DNA of 64,000 bases from Legionella waltersii (GTDB lineage Bacteria; Pseudomonadota; Gammaproteobacteria; Legionellales; Legionellaceae): the NCBI RefSeq assembly GCF_001468085.1, contig NZ_LNZB01000036.1, forward strand, positions 106,967 through 170,966, written 5' to 3'. Positions 27,277-35,981 of the stretch are shown here, one piece after another. The translations under genes were made by a program, and so were the position numbers. The notes beneath the pieces were generated by a model, which was not told the DNA's origin, searched no databases, and worked only from the letters and a program-made list of their open reading frames with translations. Each line of letters opens with the position of its first letter. The first letter of the stretch is position 1.

Positions 27277-28894
27277 GCATGAATGCCTTACAATCTTCAA
27301 TAGACAATTCTCTTGATAAACATGGGCGCGAACTCTTCGTCGGTTCTATTTCAGCGAACCATTGTTGCAGTTCATAGTGTTCTTGAGGACTTAATAAAGT
27401 TGCATCAAAACGCTGACACGTTGATAGTAAATGTATCAAGCTTTCAATTTGATTTAAATCGCATTTAGGCAGTTCACTAAAAAATTGCTGTAGGTCTAAG
27501 TACGGGACATCTGTTGGAATCGTGCGAATATAAAATTGATTGGCATCAACCCTCTCTAATCGAACGCCTACTTCTGCTAAAAGATCTTCATTGAGGTTGA
27601 TGGAGGAGTCTAGTGTTATGCGAATTGGCACTAATAATGGTCTACTTTTCAATGGTAATGGTAGTGAGTTTAACCTCTGTTGTAGCCAATGTTGATAAGC
27701 AGTGAGTAAATCAACCAATTTCACGCTTTGATTTTTACGCATCAATGCAAATTGAGCATTGATGGCAATCCAAGAAGAATTGGCGTCAATGAATGGTTTG
27801 CTGTTTATAAATTCTTCTTTTTTTGCCAACCCAGGCTCCAGTATTTCGAGTTCAGCGGGTGGAGTAATGACATAGTTATAAGAAGATACGTCTATCTTGG
27901 ACAGCGACGATTGCAAAGCATTTCTAATCTCCATGCTTAAAAAATCATGGACTAAACGCGGCTGCTGAAACCTTACTTCATGTTTTGTTGGGTGAACATT
28001 CACATCAACTTCTTCAGTGGGTAGCTGGAAATACAATAAGCAAACCGGAAATCTCCCGGGGTGCAACAAGTCATCATAAGCTTTCTTTAATGCATGCTGC
28101 AGCAATTTGTCTTTCACCATACGTTGATTGAGGTAAATCCATTGCTTATCGCTTTGACTTCTTTGCAGGTTAGGTCCACTTATCCATCCCCTTAAAGACA
28201 TAGATCCGCGCTGCGACTCAATAAAGAAACTCTCTTTCATAAATGCATTCCCAAGAATTCTAGCTCGGCGCAAATTTTGAGTTTTCTCATTTAAAGCAGG
28301 GGGAAGGACTAAAATGGATTTCTTATTGTGCTTTAATGAAATACCAACTTCCGGTGCACTGAGTGCAAAACGCTTAATCAGCATTTCGATAGCTTGAAAC
28401 TCAATTTTTTCACTTTTTAAAAATCGTTTACGTACGGGTGCATTATAAAATAGGTCAAGGACCTCAACCGTAGTACCCGTTGTTCGTGGGCATGGATTCA
28501 AAGTAAAGTCGGAACCTGTCACTTTTAACATCATGCCATGTTCCTGCTCTTCAGGTTTGGAACTAATTATGAGCCTAGAGACTGACGCGATGCTTGCTAG
28601 GGCCTCTCCACGAAAGCCCATGCTCTCAATCGCATACAAATCGTTTAATGTAGTAATTTTGCTGGTGGCGTGTGCAGACACGGCCAAGGGCAAATCATCC
28701 GCAAGTATACCCGATCCATTATCGCTGACTTTGATTTGCAAAAGGCCACCGTAGCCAATCTCAATACTAATGTCCGAAGCTCCAGCGTCTAAAGCATTTT
28801 CCAACAGTTCCTTTACAACAGAAGAAGGCCTTTCGATGACTTCCCCCGCAGCTATCTGATTAGCGATAGCAGGTGATAATTGTCTAATTCTCAT
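27269..28894 (-). CDS. mutL: DNA mismatch repair protein MutL
   Basis: A GHKL ATPase with [17 protein letters not shown] and [10 protein letters not shown] in the N-terminal 110 residues and the [11 protein letters not shown] motif near residue 310. At about 541 residues it is shorter than E. coli MutL because of a brief linker. I see no DQHA(x)2E(x)4E endonuclease motif in the C-terminal domain, so it probably relies on a separate nicking enzyme, although I cannot assign one. The start is ATG 28894; it overlaps amiC by 4 bases. Confidence 0.93.
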   Translation of the reverse strand: MRIRQLSPAIANQIAAGEVIERPSSVVKELLENALDAGASDISIEIGYGGLLQIKVSDNGSGILADDLPLAVSAHATSKITTLNDLYAIESMGFRGEALASIASVSRLIISSKPEEQEHGMMLKVTGSDFTLNPCPRTTGTTVEVLDLFYNAPVRKRFLKSEKIEFQAIEMLIKRFALSAPEVGISLKHNKKSILVLPPALNEKTQNLRRARILGNAFMKESFFIESQRGSMSLRGWISGPNLQRSQSDKQWIYLNQRMVKDKLLQHALKKAYDDLLHPGRFPVCLLYFQLPTEEVDVNVHPTKHEVRFQQPRLVHDFLSMEIRNALQSSLSKIDVSSYNYVITPPAELEILEPGLAKKEEFINSKPFIDANSSWIAINAQFALMRKNQSVKLVDLLTAYQHWLQQRLNSLPLPLKSRPLLVPIRITLDSSINLNEDLLAEVGVRLERVDANQFYIRTIPTDVPYLDLQQFFSELPKCDLNQIESLIHLLSTCQRFDATLLSPQEHYELQQWFAEIEPTKSSRPCLSRELSIEDCKAFMHD

Positions 28895-30321
28895 GACCAT
28901 GAGGAAGGAATCACCAATTTTTGCCCAGGTTTTAGGGACGCTCTGTAGCTTAACCGATTACTTGATTGGATAGCGCTTACCGACACTTGATATCGAGCAG
29001 CAATCGTTGGAAGAGTTTCACCCGCTTTAACAACATGAACTTTAGATGAAATCATGGATTCAATTCGCGAACCATGGGGCGGGTTTTCCCAAAAATACCC
29101 TTTTATCCCTTGAAATATTGCCTGACTCAAGCGCGCTTGATAAGCAGGGCTCGTCAAATTTCTTTCCTCATAAGGATTAGAAATAAACCCTGTTTCAACT
29201 AAAATCGAAGGAATATCTGGTGACTTTAATACCACAAATCGAGCTTGGTCCACTCTGTTATTATGCAAAGTAGTAAAATTATCCAATTGCCTCAAGACCT
29301 TACTTCCCATCTGCAGGCCAGCATTAATAGTGGCTGTTTGGGATAAATCCAGTAAAACGGAGCGCACTACCCCATTGCTATCGTCCAACTCACCTAAATT
29401 TACACCACCTAATTCAGAATAGTTTTCTTTTTCAGCCAACCACCTGGCTGCTTCACTTGTCGCCCCACTTTGAGATAAAGCAAACACAGAGGCTCCATTG
29501 GAATGCGGGTTGTTAAATGCATCTGCATGAATAGAAACAAATATGTCCCCATTGTATTTTCTTGCAATATCTAAGCGCTGTCTTAATCCAACGTAATAAT
29601 CTCCGGACCTAGTCAATACAGCACGCATTCCAGGTTGTCTATCAATTAATTGCTTTAATTTTAGAGTAATGGCTAAAACAACGTCCTTTTCTTTACTTTT
29701 TCTTGGACCTTTCGCTCCAGGATCTTTGCCACCATGTCCTGCATCTAAGACCACAATCACATCCCTTAATGGTTTATTGCTGGGATTATTCGTTACTCTA
29801 ACAGGGGTTGTGTGTCGTGTGATTGCTGGCGCTTCATAGTGTGCCGTTGAATTTATATCTGGCTTATGAGGAGTTACTGATGGTCGCTTAGTTTGCACTT
29901 TTATTCTAGGGGGATTGTCATTGATTGTGTTTGTTGTCGCAGGATTTCCAATGAGGTCAATTCGAAGTCCCCTTAATTGACCATTCTCATTCCACGGTGC
30001 CGATTTTACTTGAACCCTTTGATTCACATCCATGACCAAACGTAATGTATTTTTATCAGGGAGCCCACTACGAATATGATTTATCATTGAGTTGCTTAAC
30101 TGTGAAAGTGGAACCCTTAATTGTGCACCAGAGAAATCCAATACAACTCGATCTGGGTTTGATAAAGTAAACAATTTATGCGTAACAGAGCCATTAATTG
30201 CAATAAAAAGAGAAGTAGTACCCCCCTTCTGCGACAACTTAATATGAGTTAATTGCGCGGAAGGTACTGCAAAAGAAACGAAATACAACACCAAGCTCAA
30301 TAGCCATGCTCGTTTGATCAT
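28891..30321 (-). CDS. amiC: N-acetylmuramoyl-L-alanine amidase (AmiC/AmiB type) with AMIN and LysM domains
   Basis: A 476-residue secreted amidase: signal peptide, AMIN domain (about 25-130, septal targeting), linker, Amidase_3 domain with zinc ligands in VLDAGHGGKDPGAKG and SIHADAF and the catalytic Glu in LVETGFISN, then one C-terminal LysM (HVVKAGETLPTIAARYQV). It cuts septal peptidoglycan during division and is activated through FtsEX/EnvC-type regulators. The amiC/amiB-mutL-miaA order is conserved. AmiB and AmiC cannot be distinguished confidently. Confidence 0.92.
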   Translation of the reverse strand: MIKRAWLLSLVLYFVSFAVPSAQLTHIKLSQKGGTTSLFIAINGSVTHKLFTLSNPDRVVLDFSGAQLRVPLSQLSNSMINHIRSGLPDKNTLRLVMDVNQRVQVKSAPWNENGQLRGLRIDLIGNPATTNTINDNPPRIKVQTKRPSVTPHKPDINSTAHYEAPAITRHTTPVRVTNNPSNKPLRDVIVVLDAGHGGKDPGAKGPRKSKEKDVVLAITLKLKQLIDRQPGMRAVLTRSGDYYVGLRQRLDIARKYNGDIFVSIHADAFNNPHSNGASVFALSQSGATSEAARWLAEKENYSELGGVNLGELDDSNGVVRSVLLDLSQTATINAGLQMGSKVLRQLDNFTTLHNNRVDQARFVVLKSPDIPSILVETGFISNPYEERNLTSPAYQARLSQAIFQGIKGYFWENPPHGSRIESMISSKVHVVKAGETLPTIAARYQVSVSAIQSSNRLSYRASLKPGQKLVIPSSWS

Positions 30322-30803
30322 GATTCACCTGATAGGTTTTGTACTATTCTTCTACCTGTGGCACTTAATGCGCTGATTCGTAATTCTCGCGCAGCCCCCT
30401 TTATTACTAAGTTAAACCGAATATCTGTTGATGGCAATGATTTTCCAGCATGTTCAGGCCACTCAATTAAACAAACGCTATGTTCCGTGAAATAATCTCT
30501 AAATCCCAAGTACTCAAGCTCTTCCTCCTGATCAATACGATATAAATCAAAATGATGAATTGCGAGATTATTCACATGATAGCTTTCCACCAGGGAAAAT
30601 GTAGGGCTTTTTATGGCTGAGTGAATACCCAAAGAGTTGATTAAACTCCGAATAATGGTTGTCTTTCCAGCACCAATTTCACCACTAAATGTCAGCACTA
30701 AAGGGCTAACTATAAATAGAGCCAATCGCTTTGCAAATTGTTGACTGGCTTCCTCGCCGATTAAATCCATTGAGATTAGTTGTACATCACTATTACTCAT
30801 CAA
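30318..30803 (-). CDS. tsaE: tRNA threonylcarbamoyladenosine biosynthesis ATPase TsaE
   Basis: A 161-residue P-loop protein with GEIGAGKTT, SPTFSLVESYH and IEWPEHAGKSLP, typical of TsaE (YjeE). It works with TsaB and TsaD to make the t6A37 modification of tRNA. It overlaps amiC and nnrD by 4 bases each, consistent with coupling in the leftward operon. Confidence 0.94.
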   Translation of the reverse strand: MMSNSDVQLISMDLIGEEASQQFAKRLALFIVSPLVLTFSGEIGAGKTTIIRSLINSLGIHSAIKSPTFSLVESYHVNNLAIHHFDLYRIDQEEELEYLGFRDYFTEHSVCLIEWPEHAGKSLPSTDIRFNLVIKGAARELRISALSATGRRIVQNLSGES

Positions 30804-32275
30804 TTAATAATACCTGGAATATAATCGAATAAATCAGTTGCTAATAACCCAATTTCGCCTTTCGCTTCAGCGGCCTTATCTCCAGCATAGGCATGAGCCC
30901 ATACACCAGCTTTAGCGGCATCGGATAAGGACATACCTTGAGCACAAAAACCGGCGATGATGCCGCTTAACACATCACCCATTCCAGCGCTAGCCATTCC
31001 CGGATTGCCTTTTGGACATACGAACTTCTCTTTTGCTGCTGTTTGAATAATCGTGCCAACACCTTTCAAAACAACAACTCCACCATATTGCTGTTGAATT
31101 GACTCTGCAGAATGATACCGGTCATTTTGAACAGCATTCACGGAAGTCAATAATAAGCTGCTCGCTTCTCCGGCATGAGGTGTTAAAACCCAATTGTCGT
31201 CCATTTGCGGGTGGGCGGCTAATAATCTTAATGCAGAGGCATCCATTACCATGGGTAGTTGGGCGCTTATCGCTGCATTAAACAGTTCTGTTGCCCAGTC
31301 ACTTTCTCCCAAACCTGGTCCAAGCACACACACAGTTGCTTTTGCAAGAAGAGGTTTTAGATCCTGAGCAGAATCAACCCCCATAATCATCGCCTCAGGT
31401 ATCAAAGGCAAAGGCCCATGCACATGTTCTGGCCAAGTTGCCACTGTGACTAAACCAGCACCAGTACGCAAGGCAGCTTTGGCAACTAAACTGACAGCAC
31501 CAGGCATTCCAACACCACTACCAATCACTAGCACGTGCCCATACTTCCCTTTATGAGAGTTCTTTTTTCGTAAAGGTAAGGGTAACGGCAATTGATCGTC
31601 AGCTAAAAGAAAAGCATGTGGTTGGCATTTTTCCAAACAAACCTCTAAATCAAGACTGCTTCTATAAATGTCGCCACAAACATCAGGGCCATCCATCGTG
31701 TACATGCCTGTTTTAAGCCCGATAAAAGTCATTGTGGAAGTGGCTTTCACACAGAAACCATCAACAACGCCTGAATCTGCATTTAATCCTGAAGGAACAT
31801 CTAAGGACATTACTGGTAATTGACTGTCGTTGATCTGAGTTATCGCGTTGGCGATTAACCCATGTACAGGCCCTTTAAGTCCAACGCCAAGCAGTGCATC
31901 AATGATTAGGTCACTCTCATTATCAAGTGATTCTTCTGCTGATTGAAATTCAACACCAGAATCTAAAGCTTGTTGAGCAGCATGGTGCGCTACAGGAGGT
32001 AGATCTTCTATTGCTCGACATTGGTAAACGGTGACCTTGTAATGGTGCTCATGAGCGATTCTAGCTAACACATACCCATCCCCAGCATTATTGCCAACAC
32101 CACAAAACACAGCAATATGCTTTGCTTTAGGATACAGCTTCTTCATTAGCGTGAAAGCATCAGTTCCAGCTTGCAACATTAATGAGTGCTCATCCCGTTG
32201 CAAGAGCTGCTTGGCAAGAAGTTCGCAGGCGCGTATTTGTTCACAACGATAAAGTGCCTTATCTTGTTGACTCAC
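30800..32275 (-). CDS. nnrD: Bifunctional NAD(P)H-hydrate repair enzyme
   Basis: A 491-residue fusion. The N-terminal YjeF_N epimerase half (about 1-215) has CGVGNNAGDGYVLARIA and SLDVPSGLNADSG. The C-terminal ADP/ATP-dependent dehydratase half (about 230-491) has VIGSGVGMPGAVSL and NPGMASAGMGDVLSGIIAGF. The protein repairs hydrated NADH and NADPH. It lies between sspB and tsaE. Confidence 0.93.
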   Translation of the reverse strand: MSQQDKALYRCEQIRACELLAKQLLQRDEHSLMLQAGTDAFTLMKKLYPKAKHIAVFCGVGNNAGDGYVLARIAHEHHYKVTVYQCRAIEDLPPVAHHAAQQALDSGVEFQSAEESLDNESDLIIDALLGVGLKGPVHGLIANAITQINDSQLPVMSLDVPSGLNADSGVVDGFCVKATSTMTFIGLKTGMYTMDGPDVCGDIYRSSLDLEVCLEKCQPHAFLLADDQLPLPLPLRKKNSHKGKYGHVLVIGSGVGMPGAVSLVAKAALRTGAGLVTVATWPEHVHGPLPLIPEAMIMGVDSAQDLKPLLAKATVCVLGPGLGESDWATELFNAAISAQLPMVMDASALRLLAAHPQMDDNWVLTPHAGEASSLLLTSVNAVQNDRYHSAESIQQQYGGVVVLKGVGTIIQTAAKEKFVCPKGNPGMASAGMGDVLSGIIAGFCAQGMSLSDAAKAGVWAHAYAGDKAAEAKGEIGLLATDLFDYIPGIIN

Positions 32276-32291
32276 CTGCGGCTCCGTTTAT

Positions 32292-32693
32292 TTATTTGAC
32301 TAGTTTTAATGACGGCTTAGTTTTTGAACTGCTCTCTGCACCTGGGCCTGTTGCAGTTGGCGGTGGATCATCAGAATCCTCTTCAATTGGAAAAGCGATG
32401 CCCCTGCCATTTTCTTTCGCATAAATCTCAAGAACTGCGTTAGGCACAACAAATATTTGCTCAGTTTGCCCAGAAAATCGAGCTGTAAATACAATCCGAT
32501 CATTTTCCAGCAAAAGTCCCCGAGTCGCTGAGGGAGATATATTCAAAACAATTCTATCATGCCGTATATGCTCACGTGGAACTTGTACATAAGGGTTTGA
32601 AGCATCAACTAAAATATAGGGTGTTAATTCATTATCAACAATCCAATCATAGAAAGCCCTGATTAGATAAGGTCTGTTTGAAGTCATACTCAT
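32292..32693 (-). CDS. sspB: Stringent starvation protein B, ClpXP adaptor
   Basis: A 133-residue protein opening MSMTSNRPYLIRAFYDWIVD and LTPYILVDAS, the SspB N-terminal domain that binds ssrA tags and RseA. The acidic Ser-rich linker ends in a short C-terminal motif (KPSLKLVK), the ClpX-docking tail typical of SspB. It lies 1 base after sspA. Confidence 0.93.
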   Translation of the reverse strand: MSMTSNRPYLIRAFYDWIVDNELTPYILVDASNPYVQVPREHIRHDRIVLNISPSATRGLLLENDRIVFTARFSGQTEQIFVVPNAVLEIYAKENGRGIAFPIEEDSDDPPPTATGPGAESSSKTKPSLKLVK

Positions 32694-32694
32694 A

Positions 32695-33315
32695 TTATGC
32701 GGCTCTAATTTGTCTTTCAGCCTCGGTCAAACTAGTTTGGAAAGAGTCTCGTTTGAAAACACGTTGCATGTAAGAAGTTAATCCTTTAAATTCAGGGGCA
32801 ATGTCTACTCCTAGTTTGGGCAAACGCCACAATAAAGGAGCAAGTGCACAATCTAATAATGAAAACTCATCGCTTAAAAAATAAGGTTTATCAGCAAATA
32901 TAGGGTCTAAACCAGTTAAACTGTCTAATAACTGCTCTTTTGATTGCTCCACATCCACGTATTGTTGGATGTTCGTCATTAATGAATACCAATCTTGTTC
33001 AATGCGATGCATCATTTTGCGTGTTTCAGCTCGAGCTACAGGATATACGGGCAATAGAGGGGGATGCGGGAAACGCTCATCTAAATACTCCATTATTATT
33101 CTAGCTTCATACAGAACTAATTCTCTGTCTATCAATGTTGGAACGGTACCATAAGGGTTAATGGATATTAAGTCCTCACTAGGCTCATCTTGTTTTACCG
33201 CAAGAATTTCTACATTAACGCCTTTCTCTGCGAGTACAATGCGAACTTGATGACTATACACATCATCCACATCAGAAAATAAAGACATAATTGTACGCTT
33301 TGCAACAATTGCCAT
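32695..33315 (-). CDS. sspA: Stringent starvation protein A (GST-fold, RNA polymerase-associated)
   Basis: A 206-residue thioredoxin/GST-fold protein: MSLFSDVDDVYSHQVRIVLAEKGVNVE, then the PYGTVPTL cis-Pro loop. SspA binds RNA polymerase-sigma70 and affects stationary-phase and stress transcription. The N-terminal VAKRTIM extension before MSLF matches SspA proteins elsewhere and supports the start at 33315. It is the first gene of the long leftward operon ending with the legD1-like gene. Confidence 0.93.
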   Translation of the reverse strand: MAIVAKRTIMSLFSDVDDVYSHQVRIVLAEKGVNVEILAVKQDEPSEDLISINPYGTVPTLIDRELVLYEARIIMEYLDERFPHPPLLPVYPVARAETRKMMHRIEQDWYSLMTNIQQYVDVEQSKEQLLDSLTGLDPIFADKPYFLSDEFSLLDCALAPLLWRLPKLGVDIAPEFKGLTSYMQRVFKRDSFQTSLTEAERQIRAA

Positions 33316-33626
33316 TTAGCAACACTCCTATTGATTCATGAAGACCTGTTAAAAGCAAGCTTCATGTATTCTACAATACAAAGGCTAATATTCTACCATA
33401 TTTTTTAAAGATCTGGGTGAAATTAAAACGAAATCTCTACGCCTTGCTAAGACAGGACCTCTAAATAACTACCTTCAATTTCCCCTTCGCCCTAGGGATG
33501 GGGGAGAAGGGGCCAGCAGGGCGGATTAGGGTGATCAAAAAAGCACCAAAATGGAACCATAGTTGCCATAGTCAAAGTATTACCTTCATGATACTTATCA
33601 AAACAACGCTAGACCGCCTCATTTTA
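33316..33626. other. Intergenic region without a recognised gene
   Basis: Contains the sspA upstream region and, near 33480-33515, a GC-rich stretch with imperfect pairing of ccccttc and gaagggg-type runs. On the minus strand a ribosome-site-like AGAGG and an ATG at 33622 open a frame of only 16 codons (MRRSSVVLISIMKVIL). This follows the 106-bp repeat copy A and may be the remains of a lost gene start. Confidence 0.5.
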
Positions 33627-33732
33627 CCTCTATTGCCTAGGCAAGCTTCACTGGACTAGAGCGAGTGGGTTGATCAAATACGATGTTCTCAGAGTGATAA
33701 CTCAAAAACACAATGTTTGGTAACAGGTTGTG
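33627..33732 (-). repeat. 106-bp direct repeat, copy A (downstream of LRR gene)
   Basis: Aligns without gaps to 34839-34944 at about 85% identity by eye (about 16 differences). Shared blocks include gagtgggttgat, gagtgataact and ttggtaacaggttgtg. Read leftward, it precedes a tiny open frame just as copy B precedes the LRR gene. Confidence 0.8.
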
Positions 33733-33764
33733 TTGCACCATACGTTGCGTGTTTTCCCTGTCCT

Positions 33765-34832
33765 TTATAAATCGCGGTGATTTTTAATACAAAGAGCAGG
33801 TGTCTTGCAGTGCTCGAGCAGTTCCGTTTTGGCCTTGGTTAAAATATCCATGGATATCCCCTGCACGGTAATTGCTTTTTTATTAAAATGATTTTGAAAG
33901 GCTATCGCATGAGCTAACTTTTCAGCACCAGCAGAACCGATATCGTTACCCCGAAGATCAAGTGTTAATCCTTGCGGCGCATTCCCTGATTGTAGGGCTT
34001 GAGCTAATTTTTCAGCACCATCAGAACCGATATGGTTATCCCAAAGCTTAAGTGTTAATCCTTGGGGGGCGTTGCCTGACTGCAAGGCTTGGGCCAATTT
34101 TTCCGCACCGGCAGCACCGATATAGTTACCCGCAAGGTCAAGTGTTAGTCCTTGGGGGGCGTTGCCTGACTGCAAGGCTTGGGCCAATTTTTCCGCACCG
34201 ATAGCACCGATATCGTTATCCCAAAGCTTAAGGGTTAATCCTTGCGGAGCCTTACCGGATTGCAGGGCTTGGGCCAATTTTTCAGCACTGGCAGCATCGA
34301 TATTATTGTCCGCAAGGCCAAGGTTTAATCCTTGCGGAGCCTTGCCTGATTGTAGTGCTTGGGCCAATTTTTCAGCACCATCAGCACCAATATGGTTAAC
34401 CGTAAGTTCAAGTGTTAATCCTTGCGGCGCCTTACCGGATTGCAGCGCTTGGGCTAATTTTTCAGCACCGGCGTCACCGATATGGTTACCCGAAAGTACA
34501 AGTGTTAATCCTTGCGGCGCCTTACCGGATTGCAGCGCTTGGGCCAATTCTTCAGCGCCAGCAGCATAGATATCATTATCCCAAAGCTTAAGTGTTAATC
34601 CTTGTGGAGCCTTACCTGACTGCAGGGCTTGGGCTAATTTTTCAGCACCGACATCACCGATATGGTTATCCCAAAGCTTAAGTGTTAATCCTTGTGGAGC
34701 CTTACCTGACTGCAGGGCTTGGGCTAATTTTTCAGCACCGGCGTCACCGATATGGTTACCCCCAAGCACAAGTGTTAATCCTTGGGGAGCATCCCCAGAT
34801 TGAGTTTCTTTTATAGCGTCTTCTAGATTCAT
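33765..34832 (-). CDS. Tandem leucine-rich repeat protein, effector candidate
   Basis: A 355-residue protein with a 17-residue lead, about ten 30-residue leucine-rich repeats (consensus GLTLxLxxNxIGxxGAEKLA then QALQSGxAPQ) and a 50-residue unrelated tail ending CIKNHRDL. The repeat is of the ribonuclease-inhibitor/NLR type, eukaryote-like. The DNA is a near-perfect 90-base tandem array, suggesting recent expansion. There is no signal peptide or membrane segment. Such LRR proteins are common among Legionella effectors; export is inferred, not shown. AGAGG lies 8 bases before the ATG. Confidence 0.85.
   Translation of the reverse strand: MNLEDAIKETQSGDAPQGLTLVLGGNHIGDAGAEKLAQALQSGKAPQGLTLKLWDNHIGDVGAEKLAQALQSGKAPQGLTLKLWDNDIYAAGAEELAQALQSGKAPQGLTLVLSGNHIGDAGAEKLAQALQSGKAPQGLTLELTVNHIGADGAEKLAQALQSGKAPQGLNLGLADNNIDAASAEKLAQALQSGKAPQGLTLKLWDNDIGAIGAEKLAQALQSGNAPQGLTLDLAGNYIGAAGAEKLAQALQSGNAPQGLTLKLWDNHIGSDGAEKLAQALQSGNAPQGLTLDLRGNDIGSAGAEKLAHAIAFQNHFNKKAITVQGISMDILTKAKTELLEHCKTPALCIKNHRDL
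33890..34783 (-). repeat. Tandem 90-base repeat array encoding the LRRs
   Basis: About ten units of 90 bases, the last partial. Several units share long identical runs (for example the segment encoding AEKLAQALQSGKAPQ). Unit number is prone to change by recombination, so homologs may differ in length. Confidence 0.85.
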
Positions 34833-34838
34833 TTGTTG

Positions 34839-34944
34839 CCTCTATTGTCTAAATAAGCTTCACTGGAGTGGAGTGAGTGGGTTGATTAAATTGGGTGTTA
34901 CCTGAGTGATAACTAAAAAACACAATGCTTGGTAACAGGTTGTG
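34839..34944 (-). repeat. 106-bp direct repeat, copy B (upstream of LRR gene)
   Basis: Lies 6 bases upstream of the LRR start codon and includes its ribosome site (AGAGG). A 68-codon open frame over 34860-35066 reads through this repeat and is not believed to be a gene. See copy A at 33627-33732. Confidence 0.8.
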
Positions 34945-35458
34945 CTAAACAATACATTTCTGTTCGGCTGATGCTGTAAATTAAGATAATCTTGATAGGA
35001 TATAGCGCGAGCAGTTGTTCCAGCTTTAAAACTATTGGCTCGTCGGATTTTTATGATCATCAGCACATCTGCAAAACACCAACTTAATCAATTATTATTC
35101 ATAATGCTCTTTTTTTCAACGGCTATAAGAAAAGTGGTTGTTTACGGTATTTTTTTATCTAATTGATTTATATGAAAAAAATTTATACTATTTTGTATGA
35201 CGCAACGATTATTTCTCTATTTTCAATAATCCTTGGACCAAGTCCAGTGAAAGCACTGTTCGATGATGGGATACTAGAAGCTTTTTAAATGCGTGAGGTG
35301 ATAGGTCTTAAGTAATACGTAATGATCTGTATCTTTCTTTTTTTTAGAGTCTAAGTTAATCTCGATCTGTTTAAACTGTATTCCGCCTCCCCAAAGGGCA
35401 TATGAGGGGTTGATTGTTCGAAGTTATCTATTTTATGTGGAGCACTTGGTACTTGAAA
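34945..35458. other. Intergenic region with only a doubtful 38-codon frame
   Basis: An AT-rich spacer. ATG 35172 opens a 38-residue frame (MKKIYTILYDATIISLFSII then LGPSPVKALFDDGILEAF, stop 35288) that looks like a signal peptide with almost nothing after it; there is no ribosome site, so it may be a decayed secreted-protein gene. Nothing else is recognised. Confidence 0.4.
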
Positions 35459-35574
35459 TGCTTACGCAAGCCCTGAGGTCGAGGCAAAAAATAGTTTGAA
35501 TGAGGAAGTTTAGACACACTAAATGACCGAGTTTTAACCATTTTTCACGAAGAGATCCTGGTTTTGCGTAAGTA
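35459..35574. repeat. Dispersed palindromic element, copy 2 (both ends present)
   Basis: The ends read tgcttacgcaag and ttttgcgtaagta; the core gaggtcgaggcaaaaaatag, then aagtttagacacactaaatgaccga, matches the copies at 4031, 54223 and 57060. Inner arms are diverged. It lies in the accessory island between the LRR and cyclodipeptide-synthase-like genes. Confidence 0.75.
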
Positions 35575-35635
35575 TTGTAAGACTGAAATCAGTCTTACTG
35601 CCAGAACGATATCCCTGAAAGCGCCTTTAGCTTTT

Positions 35636-35665
35636 TTGGCTTTGCTTATTTTGATCAAATATAAT
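35636..35665 (+). promoter_or_regulatory. Sigma-70 type promoter of the 57-residue gene
   Basis: A perfect -10 TATAAT at 35660-35665 with TTGGCT (35636-35641) as a reasonable -35 at 18-base spacing. It drives the small gene that starts at 35697. Confidence 0.6.
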
Positions 35666-35696
35666 ACAATTAAAATGTATTCATTACAGGAGTAGC

Positions 35697-35870
35697 ATGA
35701 TGAGTAATCGCAAACAAACTAGCACAGGCCGTATCCCTCGTAAAGTCAAAGCAAACACCTTCGATACTCGATTTAACCCTCTTCATGATGATACCCTTGA
35801 GCATGAAAAAAAAGAACCTGTAAATTTTGCTCGAGTTAAGCCTATACAGGGACAAGGAACGATTGTTTAA
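35697..35870 (+). CDS. Small basic protein of unknown function (57 residues)
   Basis: ATG 35697 (or 35700) is preceded by ACAGGAG at good spacing and by a strong promoter. The frame encodes 57 residues starting MMSNRKQTSTGRIPRKVKAN and ending KPIQGQGTIV: rich in Lys and Arg, no membrane segment, no Cys. It is followed by a terminator hairpin. Promoter, ribosome site, ORF and terminator in series make a real gene likely. I recognise no family. Confidence 0.65.
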   Translation: MMSNRKQTSTGRIPRKVKANTFDTRFNPLHDDTLEHEKKEPVNFARVKPIQGQGTIV

Positions 35871-35919
35871 ACAAATCGATGCATTGCAAATTACCTTGAT
35901 TCGGATCAAAACAGAATTT

Positions 35920-35963
35920 ATTGACACACTAACATGGCCATAAAAGTATGTCAGTGTGTCAAT
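35920..35963. terminator. Bidirectional terminator hairpin
   Basis: attgacacactaacat (35920-35935) pairs with atgtcagtgtgtcaat (35948-35963) with one mismatch and a 12-base loop. It lies between two convergent genes. Confidence 0.6.
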
Positions 35964-35981
35964 AATGGATTCAATTGTTGA

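Noticed and set aside
33480-33520. GC-rich stretch as a terminator for sspA-side genes
   Set aside because: It lies upstream of sspA and downstream of nothing in the right direction; pairing is imperfect and there is no T-tract.
34860-35066. 68-codon leftward frame upstream of the LRR gene
   Set aside because: More than half of it reads through the 106-bp direct repeat, whose other copy is not open in the same way; no known family.
35670-35927. 85-codon leftward frame opposite the 57-residue gene
   Set aside because: It is the reverse of a gene with a good promoter and ribosome site, and has none itself.
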